From an uncultured Prevotella sp. (lineage in GTDB: Bacteria > Bacteroidota > Bacteroidia > Bacteroidales > Bacteroidaceae), in contig CALUEX010000005.1 in assembly GCA_944319815.1 (NCBI GenBank), forward strand, positions 42,504 to 106,503: a stretch of 64,000 nt of DNA, read 5' to 3'. The notes under the pieces are model-generated. The model saw nothing but the letters and a program-made list of their open reading frames with translations. It was not told the origin of the DNA and ran no database searches. A program made the position numbers and the translations under genes. Positions 35,885 to 42,826 of this stretch are shown here, one piece after another (the first letter of the stretch is position 1; every line of letters starts with the position of its first letter).

Positions 35885-36165
35885 TATTAGGAGTTAAGGG
35901 GAGTTATCGCTCCCTGCGGTCGCTGATGAGTAAAAGGACAAATGCCCTGTTGGTTTACGCTTGGGCTAACGGTAGCAAGGTAGCTTGCGGGTGTCCTTAA
36001 AAGAAAAAACATTTGTCTTAACTCCTTAACTTCCTAACTCCTTAACTCCAAAACGAGGCATTTGCCCTTTAACTCCAAGCGAGTGAAACGAGCGATAACT
36101 CCCCTTAACTCCTTTAACTACTGGAGAAAACTCCTTTAACTCCTTATTAACTGTCGCTTTGCGAC
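35885..36165. repeat. GGAGTTAA composite repeat, copy 3 (head-to-head)
   Basis: The left half is plus-oriented (GGAGTTAAGG, ATCGCTCCCTGCGGTCGCT, GGACAAATGCC). The right half is minus-oriented (CATTTGTCTTAACTCC, AACTTCCTAACTCCTTAACT, GCGAGTGAAACGAGCGATAA). A unique ~80-base insert with AGCAAGGTAGCTTGCG separates them. It fills the gap between convergent LuxR and flavodoxin genes. Confidence 0.8.
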
Positions 36166-36176
36166 CATTAATAAAT

Positions 36177-36716
36177 TTAATCGTTCATCAACCGTCCTTT
36201 CTCGATGTCAAGTTCCGGATAGGAGGCTTTCAGCGCGTCAACGCTTTCATCAACGCCGCTGCCGCCCGATGTTGCAAACGGCACGATGCGCTTGCCCTTA
36301 AGGTCGTGGCTCTCGATGAAAGTGTTGATTACCCTCGGGGCAACTCCCCACCAGATGGGATAACCGATGTAAACCACGTCATAGGCCGCCATGTCAAGGC
36401 TGTCGGCCTTTATTGCGGGACGGCTCTTGGGGTCTTTCATCTCCACGGTGCTGCGCGACTGCTCGTCGTGCCAGTCCAAGTCGGCCGCAGTGTAAGGCTC
36501 CGCCGGGGCTATCTCGTGCAGCTCGCCGCCCGTCTCGTTGGCTATACGCTGCGCCACGCGCGCCGTAGTGCCCGTAGCCGAGAAATAAGCAACGAGTGTC
36601 TTCGTGTCGTTGCCTTCTGCCTTTTGCGCGCCCTGCCCTGCCTGTCGGCAAGCGCTGATGCCCGAACTCATGGCCACGGCCATGGCCAATGTCATGATTT
36701 TCCTGATAGTTTTCAT
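36177..36716 (-). CDS. Flavodoxin-like lipoprotein
   Basis: A 179-residue protein; ATG 36716 gives a signal peptide with lipobox ISAC, so the flavodoxin domain would be anchored outside the cytoplasm. The FMN phosphate loop is FSATGTTARVAQRI, and the later loops are YIGYPIWWGVAPR and PFATSGGSGV, typical of the flavodoxin_4 type found in Bacteroidota. Such proteins bind FMN and move electrons; partner proteins are not visible here. An upstream in-frame start at 36782 lacks support. Confidence 0.88.
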   Translation of the reverse strand: MKTIRKIMTLAMAVAMSSGISACRQAGQGAQKAEGNDTKTLVAYFSATGTTARVAQRIANETGGELHEIAPAEPYTAADLDWHDEQSRSTVEMKDPKSRPAIKADSLDMAAYDVVYIGYPIWWGVAPRVINTFIESHDLKGKRIVPFATSGGSGVDESVDALKASYPELDIEKGRLMND

Positions 36717-36907
36717 AATCGAAGATTTTTTTATCCATTGCAAAATTATGGCATAATTGCCAAACTGCGCATAAACATACAACAGAAGTTTATACCACTT
36801 TTACAGATTATGGATGTAAAATATTTACGACATTGAAAAACACACTTAACCAATGAATACGTCGAACATACACAAACGCAATGCGCCCGCCGGCGAACGG
36901 CATTCCG

Positions 36908-36986
36908 ATATGTGCCCTTTTACGCTGCAATTAATGCCCTTTTGCGCTGCAATATGTGGCTTTTCAGCCCGTAAAAGGACACATAT
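36908..36986. repeat. REP-like repeat cluster, copy 4
   Basis: ATATGTGCCCTTTTACG (36908-36924) pairs with CGTAAAAGGACACATAT (36970-36986), one mismatch. The middle holds two more units, AATGCCCTTTTGCGCTGC and AATATGTGGCTTTTC. It lies in a 574-base gene-free stretch between the flavodoxin gene and the gene at 37291. Confidence 0.85.
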
Positions 36987-37066
36987 TGCGCAAGCACCAA
37001 AGTCTGCCACAACGGTTAGCAATAAAAACATCCGCGCAAAAGGCTAATACCTTAACTTACGAACTA

Positions 37067-37200
37067 CCAAAAAGAAAAAGCATTTGTCGTAACTCCTTAA
37101 CTTCATAACTCCTTAACTCCCAAACAAAGTATTTGCCTTTAACTCCTTAGCGACCGCATGGAGCGTTCACTCCTTTAAACTTTAACTACTGAAGAAAACC
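37067..37200 (-). repeat. GGAGTTAA composite repeat, copy 4 (minus orientation)
   Basis: GCATTTGTCGTAACTCC, CCTTAACTTCATAACTCC, TTTGCCTTTAACTCCTTAG and GCGACCGCATGGAGCG follow in the reverse of the order in copies 1 and 8. It ends about 40 bases before the promoter of the next gene. Confidence 0.8.
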
Positions 37201-37238
37201 ACTAACTAAAGTAAAATATCTGTAAATGGATTTTATAC

Positions 37239-37271
37239 CTTGCCTGTTCACGACATAAAAGACTACCTTTG
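37239..37271 (+). promoter_or_regulatory. Promoter for the gene at 37291
   Basis: CTTG (37239-37242), 21 bases, then TACCTTTG (37264-37271), about 20 bases before ATG 37291. Confidence 0.65.
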
Positions 37272-37290
37272 CAGTTGCAATTATGTCGTG

Positions 37291-37773
37291 ATGTACCGTT
37301 ATCGTTACATATCGTTTTTACTGTTTACCTGTGTCGCTGCTGCGTGTAGGGCCCAGCTGTCCGCCGTAGTGTTCGACATGGAGACGCGACGGTGCGTCCC
37401 GGGCGTAACGGTGTACATCAACCCTTCAGGCAAGACCGTTACCGATAAATACGGACGGTTTTCCGTCAGTGACGACTGCAACAGCATAACACTGTCGCAC
37501 GGTAGCTTCGAGCCTTTGGCGCTCGACAAGGCGTCCGTGCACGACACGCTTTGGCTGTTGCCAAAGTCGCGCCGTCTTGACGAGGTTGTCGTCTATGGAA
37601 TGAAGCCCAAGCCGGGTTTTAGCGTAAAGGGAGTCGTAAGGAGTGCCACGGCAGGTGTAGGCAACAAGGGAGGTTCAGGTGCAAACTTCGATTTCTTCGA
37701 TACATTCAATTTCAGGGCACGCAGGCACGCCAAGAGGCGTAAGGAAATAAAGGAAATGCTTGACAAGTATTGA
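37291..37773 (+). CDS. Exported protein with carboxypeptidase-regulatory-like domain
   Basis: A 160-residue protein. ATG 37291 gives an N-terminal signal (MYRYRYISFLLFTCVAAACRAQ), cleaved after Ala or lipidated at a Cys. The domain AVVFDMETRRCVPGVTVYIN-PSGKTVTDKYGRFSV resembles the beta-sandwich at the start of many TonB-dependent receptors, but the plug and barrel are absent. The C-terminal ~35 residues are basic (RARRHAKRRKEIKEML). It may be a stand-alone envelope protein or a receptor remnant; no frameshift is visible. Confidence 0.75.
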   Translation: MYRYRYISFLLFTCVAAACRAQLSAVVFDMETRRCVPGVTVYINPSGKTVTDKYGRFSVSDDCNSITLSHGSFEPLALDKASVHDTLWLLPKSRRLDEVVVYGMKPKPGFSVKGVVRSATAGVGNKGGSGANFDFFDTFNFRARRHAKRRKEIKEMLDKY

Positions 37774-37780
37774 ACTTTTC

Positions 37781-37925
37781 AGGAGTTAAAGGAGTTAAAG
37801 AAGTTATCGCTCCCTACGGTCGCTAAGGAGTTAAAGGACAAATGCCTTTTCTTTTGGTGAGTTAAGGGGTTAGGAAGTAAAGGAATTAAGACAAATGCCT
37901 TTACTTTTGGAAGTTTTAAGTTTGC
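37781..37925 (+). repeat. GGAGTTAA composite repeat, copy 5
   Basis: AGGAGTTAAAGGAGTTAAAG, TATCGCTCCCTACGGTCGCT, AAGGAGTTAAAGGACAAATG, then GAGTTAAGGGGTTAGGAAG and TTAAGACAAATGCC: the same module order as copies 1 and 8, without the GC-rich palindrome. It sits between convergent genes. Confidence 0.85.
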
Positions 37926-37951
37926 AGATTGGTTAATCGTTTTTACGCCTG

Positions 37952-38356
37952 TCACTCCAACGCCAATGGCTTGTCCTTGCGGTATCCGTGGGCCGTCAAC
38001 GTGCAGACAAGTTCGCCCCGCTGGTTACAGACCTTAACCTCAAGGTAGGGCAAGCGGTGGTGGGGATGCACCTCTACGGCCTCCGCCGAAAGCACATCGC
38101 CCTCAAGGGCGGGACAAAGAAACGATATGCCACTCTCCACGCTCAACGTCAGCTTGCCGCAACTGTTCATCACGGCGGCCAAGGCGAGGTCGGCCAACGT
38201 GAACAACGCGCCGCCTTGACATACACCCCCCGCATTAAGATGCCCGCGATTGACGGTCATCTCGGCACGGGCATAGCCCTCACGCACCTCAACAATCTTC
38301 GCCCCTGCACCTGCGGCAAAGCGGTCGCGGGCGTTAAGAAAATCCTTTAAAGTCAT
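37952..38356 (-). CDS. PaaI-type hotdog thioesterase
   Basis: A 134-residue hotdog-fold protein starting at ATG 38356 (MTLKDFLNARDRFAAG). The motif HLNAGGVCQGGALFTLADLA is the family signature, where HxNxxGxxxGG and the helix Asp/Glu residues form the active site. These enzymes cleave acyl-CoA thioesters, often phenylacetyl-CoA or other small aryl or acyl groups; the substrate here is unknown. Single gene, downstream of rny on the same strand but beyond a terminator. Confidence 0.88.
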   Translation of the reverse strand: MTLKDFLNARDRFAAGAGAKIVEVREGYARAEMTVNRGHLNAGGVCQGGALFTLADLALAAVMNSCGKLTLSVESGISFLCPALEGDVLSAEAVEVHPHHRLPYLEVKVCNQRGELVCTLTAHGYRKDKPLALE

Positions 38357-38420
38357 ATTTCCATGTTTTAATTGTCGTTTTCCCTTGTAAAACAGCATGG
38401 ACACAACGCCATGCAAACGA

Positions 38421-38460
38421 AAAAAGGCCGACCTTACGACAAGCGCAAGACGGCCTTTCT
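38421..38460 (-). terminator. Intrinsic terminator after rny
   Basis: On the minus strand AGAAAGGCCG and CGGCCTTTTT pair around a ~20-base loop that has its own small stem; a T-run follows. Confidence 0.75.
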
Positions 38461-38490
38461 ATCATGGATAAAAGAAGTTCGTTACCTTGT

Positions 38491-40026
38491 TTACTTGGCG
38501 TAAGCCACGCTGCGCGTCTCGCGAATGACGGTAATCTTCACCTGTCCGGGATATGTCATCTCGTTCTGGATTTTAGTGGCAATCTCGCCTGAGAGTTTCT
38601 CCGTCTCCTTATCGTCCATCTTGTCGGCACCGACGATGACGCGAAGCTCGCGCCCTGCCTGGATGGCGTAGGTCTTCGTAACGCCGGGATAGCTCATAGC
38701 GATGGCCTCAAGGTCGTTAAGGCGCTTGATGTAGGCCTCCACGATTTCGCGACGGGCACCGGGACGTGCACCGCTTATGGCGTCACAAACCTGCACGATA
38801 GGCGCAAGCAACGTGTTCATTTCCATCTCGTCGTGGTGCGCGCCGATAGCGTTCACGATGTCAGGCTTCTCCTTGTACTTCTCCGCAATCTTGGCACCGT
38901 AAAGTGCGTGGGGCAGTTCGCTCTCCTCATCAGGCACCTTTCCTATGTCGTGCAACAGTCCCGCACGCTTTGCCTTTTTCGGGTTCAGCCCAAGTTCCGA
39001 TGCCATTACCGCACAAAGATTGGCCGTCTCGCGAGCGTGCTGCAAAAGGTTCTGGCCGTAGCTTGAGCGGTATTTCATCTTTCCGATAATCCTTATGAGT
39101 TCCGGGTGCAAGCCATGTATGCCAAGGTCTATGGCCGTGCGCTTGCCCGTCTCTATTATTTCGTTGTCAAGCTGTTTCTTCACCTTGGCAACGACCTCCT
39201 CTATTCGTGCCGGGTGTATGCGTCCGTCGGCAACAAGCTGGTGCAGGGCAAGACGGCAAACCTCGCGCCTGATGGGGTCGAATGCCGATATGACTATTGC
39301 CTCCGGCGTGTCGTCAACTACTATTTCAACGCCTGTTGCTGCCTCAAGGGCACGGATGTTGCGGCCCTCGCGGCCGATAATGCGGCCCTTAACCTCGTCG
39401 TTGTCGATGTGGAACACGCTAACGGAGTTCTCGATGGCGGTCTCCGTAGCCACACGCTGAATGGTCTGGATTACTATTTTCTTGGCTTGGGCATTGGCGT
39501 TGAGCTTGGCCTCGTCCATAATTTCGTTGATATAACTTGCCGCGTCGGTACGGGCTTCATCCTTCAGGCTTTCGATAAGACGGTTTTTCGCTTCTTCAGC
39601 ACTCAAGCCCGACAGTTCCTCGAGCTTATCACGCTCTTGCAACTGCATCTTGTCAAGCTCGTCCTGCTTAATCTGCAAGAGTTTCTTCTCGTTGTCAACA
39701 CGTTGCTGCTGCTGGTCAAGGTCCTGCTTCCGGCGGCCCAGTTCTTCTTGCCTTTGGTTCAAGGAGATTTCGCGCTGCTTCAGACGGTTCTCGTTCTGCT
39801 GTATTTTTTGGTTCCGGCTTTGCACCTCCTTCTCGAGTTCAGACTTCTTGTTGAGGAACTTTTCCTTCACCTCCAGCATTTTTTTCTCTTTCAACACGTC
39901 CGCCTCTTTCTCTGCGGCACTTATCATCTCATTATATTTCCCGGTAATTACATACCTGAAAATAAAATACCCGGCAAGCCCTCCTAACACAAGGGCTATC
40001 ACGGCAATCACAATATTTAATATCAT
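38491..40026 (-). CDS. rny: Ribonuclease Y
   Basis: A 511-residue membrane-anchored endoribonuclease that starts mRNA decay. In order: an N-terminal membrane helix (~2-25), a long coiled coil rich in Glu, Gln and Lys (~30-190), a KH domain ([20 protein letters not shown]) and an HD domain with [15 protein letters not shown]. The length fits the family. Its ATG overlaps the zapA stop (ATGA), so the two are coupled. Confidence 0.97.
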   Translation of the reverse strand: MILNIVIAVIALVLGGLAGYFIFRYVITGKYNEMISAAEKEADVLKEKKMLEVKEKFLNKKSELEKEVQSRNQKIQQNENRLKQREISLNQRQEELGRRKQDLDQQQQRVDNEKKLLQIKQDELDKMQLQERDKLEELSGLSAEEAKNRLIESLKDEARTDAASYINEIMDEAKLNANAQAKKIVIQTIQRVATETAIENSVSVFHIDNDEVKGRIIGREGRNIRALEAATGVEIVVDDTPEAIVISAFDPIRREVCRLALHQLVADGRIHPARIEEVVAKVKKQLDNEIIETGKRTAIDLGIHGLHPELIRIIGKMKYRSSYGQNLLQHARETANLCAVMASELGLNPKKAKRAGLLHDIGKVPDEESELPHALYGAKIAEKYKEKPDIVNAIGAHHDEMEMNTLLAPIVQVCDAISGARPGARREIVEAYIKRLNDLEAIAMSYPGVTKTYAIQAGRELRVIVGADKMDDKETEKLSGEIATKIQNEMTYPGQVKITVIRETRSVAYAK

Positions 40027-40379
40027 TTGCTTGGTTTATTTATGTTAATATTCTCATTTTCCTTGTCACGAGCCAAGCTGTTGACGCCTAAAGCGTCTTC
40101 GATTTCAGTGGTGATTTTTGTGAGAATATTATCATAAGGTTCTGTATCGTTGCTCGATTTTTCAAACTCCAAGTTAATGGCAATGTCCAACATCGCCATA
40201 TAAAGGATTTCCTTCTCGCTACGAGACGTCTTATATTTCTCAGACAAAGCATTGACCTTGTCTGTAATAAGTTTTGCAGCATTACGACAATAAGGCTCAT
40301 CCTCAGGCATCACCTTCACAGGAATATCCATGTCGTAGACGTGCAATCTTATATGTAATTGTTCGTTCTCTCCAGCCAT
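40023..40379 (-). CDS. zapA: Cell division protein ZapA
   Basis: A 118-residue FtsZ-associated protein. The core [29 protein letters not shown] followed by a helical tail matches ZapA, which bundles FtsZ filaments at mid-cell. ATG 40379 (MAGENEQ) is chosen over GTG 40385. It lies between a coiled-coil gene and rny in one transcript. Confidence 0.88.
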   Translation of the reverse strand: MAGENEQLHIRLHVYDMDIPVKVMPEDEPYCRNAAKLITDKVNALSEKYKTSRSEKEILYMAMLDIAINLEFEKSSNDTEPYDNILTKITTEIEDALGVNSLARDKENENININKPSK

Positions 40380-40389
40380 CGCCACTTAA

Positions 40390-40683
40390 TTATTTACCAC
40401 TCAGCAGCGTAATACATTTATTCACCTCCCTAATCAGGCTTGAAAGCCTGCGCTTGGCTGCTTCAATATCGCCGTCGCAGATTTCCATCATCTTTGCCAT
40501 CTTGAGGCTTTCATTATCCTTCCTGGCCTGTTCCAGACTTGCCTCGAGCCGCTTTATTTCCGCCTCTTTTGCGTCAACCATCGCATAAAGCTCATCATTC
40601 TCTTTCTTCAACTCATTATATTGAAGAATCATTTGCCTTACACGGGTCGTAAAAAGCGTCAAGATTTTGTCATTTCCTGCCAT
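40390..40683 (-). CDS. Coiled-coil protein (97 aa), possible division partner of ZapA
   Basis: Residues ~15-75 form a long coiled coil (MILQYNELKKENDELYAMVD, KEAEIKRLEASLEQARKDNE). It is the first gene of the zapA-rny transcript and has a perfect promoter at 40701-40731. Its position and coiled-coil layout recall ZapB-like proteins, but this is inference from context only. Confidence 0.78.
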   Translation of the reverse strand: MAGNDKILTLFTTRVRQMILQYNELKKENDELYAMVDAKEAEIKRLEASLEQARKDNESLKMAKMMEICDGDIEAAKRRLSSLIREVNKCITLLSGK

Positions 40684-40700
40684 TACAAGGATTTTGTCTA

Positions 40701-40731
40701 CAAAAGTAGACCTTTTTTATCACATTGCAAA
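40701..40731 (-). promoter_or_regulatory. Bacteroides-type promoter for the zapA-rny operon
   Basis: TTTG (40731-40728), 19 bases, TACTTTTG (40708-40701) on the minus strand, about 18 bases before ATG 40683. Confidence 0.8.
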
Positions 40732-40812
40732 ATATATTCAATGGATTTTAAGAAAAATCAAGTTTTTAGGCAGTTATGATTTTCCTTCAATGACATTCCA
40801 TTTCCGTTAATT

Positions 40813-41451
40813 TTACTTTTTGCCTTTATCCTCGTCCACGTTCGGCTTCGGTTCCTTCTTGGCCAACATGACAACCTGGAACACAAAATCCGTTATCCAT
40901 TTCTGGCTAAAGCCCAAACGCTTATTGTAAGAGCGTATAGCCACCACGGCCTTCATGACTCCGGCATCCTTGTAATCGTTCTTCGTGAATATATCTGCCA
41001 CAGTTTTTTCCGTCATCGTGTAAATAGCCTTTTTCATGAACGACGGCACACGCAACTTGAATTTCATCAAATTGCCCATGAGCATCATCACGTCTTGCGT
41101 AAAGTTCTGGAATTGGATGAGATAGGTCTGCACATCCTGCATCCTCTTACAATTCTTACGGATGCTTTGGTCAAGTTCCTTGAAAAAGTCATCCTCCGTC
41201 TTGTACAAGTCGCTAAGCATCTTCCTGCAATGCTTCTTCTCGCCCACTCCGAGTTTATTGTTCACCGTCGGAACGTGCAAAGTTGTCTTGAACATCCTCA
41301 AGTCAGGCAGCATGGCCAGATTTGTGATACCCGCAGTCTCTGCTATCGCCGCCTGCAAGTATACACGCACGAGCGTCATGTAATCCTCCATTCCGCCGAT
41401 TTTATGTTCTTTCGTATTGTTTCTTCCAAACAGTTTACTTAGAAATCCCAT
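40813..41451 (-). CDS. Conserved-looking protein of unknown function (212 aa)
   Basis: A helical cytoplasmic protein (MGFLSKLFGRNNTKEHKIGG ... AAIAETAGITNLAMLPDLRM) with a basic C-terminus (KKEPKPNVDEDKGKK). It has no membrane segment or signal peptide and I recognise no family. A perfect promoter directly upstream and an uninterrupted frame support it as a real, expressed gene. It is monocistronic between the zapA operon and the divergent rfbA. Confidence 0.75.
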   Translation of the reverse strand: MGFLSKLFGRNNTKEHKIGGMEDYMTLVRVYLQAAIAETAGITNLAMLPDLRMFKTTLHVPTVNNKLGVGEKKHCRKMLSDLYKTEDDFFKELDQSIRKNCKRMQDVQTYLIQFQNFTQDVMMLMGNLMKFKLRVPSFMKKAIYTMTEKTVADIFTKNDYKDAGVMKAVVAIRSYNKRLGFSQKWITDFVFQVVMLAKKEPKPNVDEDKGKK

Positions 41452-41508
41452 ATCTTTTAATGTGTTAGTAAAAACAAAAGAGCCGAAGCCCTAAAAAAAA
41501 TGCAAGTG

Positions 41509-41539
41509 CAAAATTACATCAAATGAGCCAAAAATCAAA
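41509..41539 (-). promoter_or_regulatory. Bacteroides-type promoter for the 212-aa gene
   Basis: TTTG (41539-41536), 19 bases, TAATTTTG (41516-41509) on the minus strand. The leader is about 50 bases. Confidence 0.78.
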
Positions 41540-41545
41540 ATAAAA

Positions 41546-41577
41546 TTTGATTATTATCGTTTTTTGTTATACCTTTG
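41546..41577 (+). promoter_or_regulatory. Promoter upstream of rfbA, far from the start codon
   Basis: TTTG (41546-41549), 20 bases, TACCTTTG (41570-41577). The next good gene, rfbA, starts about 335 bases downstream, so the transcript would carry a long leader. Confidence 0.7.
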
Positions 41578-41639
41578 CAAATCATTGGCGGAGTTATTTT
41601 GAGTTGCACGGCGAAGGTTACGGTTTCAGATGGTGCTCT

Positions 41640-41717
41640 TCCATACTGTAAGACATGGCCTTTCGCCTCGTGAAAGACAATCTTTTGCATCATGAAAGGA
41701 CACCTTTTGCAAGCCTG
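41640..41717. repeat. REP-like repeat cluster, copy 5, inside the rfbA leader
   Basis: ACATGGCCTTTCGCCTCGTG, AAAGACAATCTTTTGCATC and AAAGGACACCTTTTGCAAG are degenerate units of the dispersed family. Arms pair only weakly here. The rest of the 41585-41917 leader shows no other recognised element. Confidence 0.65.
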
Positions 41718-41917
41718 TCGGACACGAGTGAAAACCGTAAGTAAAAGCCGCCGAAATGCAACAAACCGCAAGATGCACCACAACAGGCATAAAAACAATT
41801 CCGCAACGGGGGCTTTGCATAACAATAACGAAGCGTGGCACACACGCAATAACGCATAAACAAGGACACGGAGAATGTAAGGCGACAAATTTCATACACA
41901 AACACATAACCATAATT

Positions 41918-42799
41918 ATGAAAGGAATAGTACTTGCAGGTGGTTCAGGTACCAGGTTATACCCAATAACCAAAGGCATCAGCAAGCAGCTGATACCGAT
42001 TTTCGACAAACCGATGATATATTATCCCATATCCGTATTGATGCTCGCGGGGATAAAAGAAATCCTTATCATATCGACACCTCATGACCTTCCGGGTTTC
42101 AAGCGGTTACTTGGTGACGGTTCCGCCTTCGGCGTCAACTTTGAATATGCCGAGCAGCCGTCGCCAGACGGTCTTGCCCAAGCGTTTATCATCGGTGAAG
42201 ACTTTATCGGTAAAGACAATGTATGCCTCGTCCTCGGCGACAACATTTTCCACGGGGCAGGCTTTTCAAGCATACTCCACGACAGCGTGAAAGCTGCCGA
42301 GACCGAAGGGAAAGCCACCGTCTTCGGTTATTATGTCAACGACCCCGAACGCTACGGCGTGGCCGAATTCGACAATAAAGGCAACTGCCTGAGCATAGAG
42401 GAAAAGCCTATCCACCCGAAAAGCAACTATGCCGTTGTCGGCTTATACTTCTATCCCAACAGCGTCGTTGAAATAGCGAAGAACATCAAGCCGAGCAAAC
42501 GCGGCGAACTCGAAATCACATCCGTAAACCAGGAATACCTGAAAACCGGCCGCCTGAAAGTCCAGGCCTTGCAACGCGGTTTCGCATGGCTTGACACCGG
42601 AACGCACGACAGCCTTAGCGAAGCGTCAACATTCATAGAGGTAATGGAAAAAAGACAGGGATTGAAAATAGCCTGCCTTGAAGAAATAGCTTTCACACAA
42701 GGATGGATAAGTGCCGAGAAACTTATAGAAGACGCACAACCAATGATAAAAAACGATTACGGGAAGTATTTAATGAGCTTAATATCTGAAAACGAATAA
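41918..42799 (+). CDS. rfbA: Glucose-1-phosphate thymidylyltransferase
   Basis: A 293-residue nucleotidyltransferase making dTDP-glucose, first step of dTDP-rhamnose and related sugars. The start [20 protein letters not shown] is the textbook RmlA N-terminus, so the longer open frame from 41756 is rejected. [24 protein letters not shown] and [13 protein letters not shown] are further signatures. The other dTDP-rhamnose genes (rfbB, C, D) are not in the window. wzc follows after 27 bases, so the two are co-transcribed. Confidence 0.97.
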   Translation: MKGIVLAGGSGTRLYPITKGISKQLIPIFDKPMIYYPISVLMLAGIKEILIISTPHDLPGFKRLLGDGSAFGVNFEYAEQPSPDGLAQAFIIGEDFIGKDNVCLVLGDNIFHGAGFSSILHDSVKAAETEGKATVFGYYVNDPERYGVAEFDNKGNCLSIEEKPIHPKSNYAVVGLYFYPNSVVEIAKNIKPSKRGELEITSVNQEYLKTGRLKVQALQRGFAWLDTGTHDSLSEASTFIEVMEKRQGLKIACLEEIAFTQGWISAEKLIEDAQPMIKNDYGKYLMSLISENE

Positions 42800-42826
42800 T
42801 AACGTCAATACAAAAACATAAAATAG

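Noticed and set aside
36846-37047. Short frames on both strands between flavodoxin and the next gene
   Set aside because: They run across REP-like units and owe their open frames to the repeats.
41756-41917. N-terminal extension of rfbA
   Set aside because: MKGIVLAGG is the conserved N-terminus; the extension overlaps repeat-derived sequence and has no family similarity.
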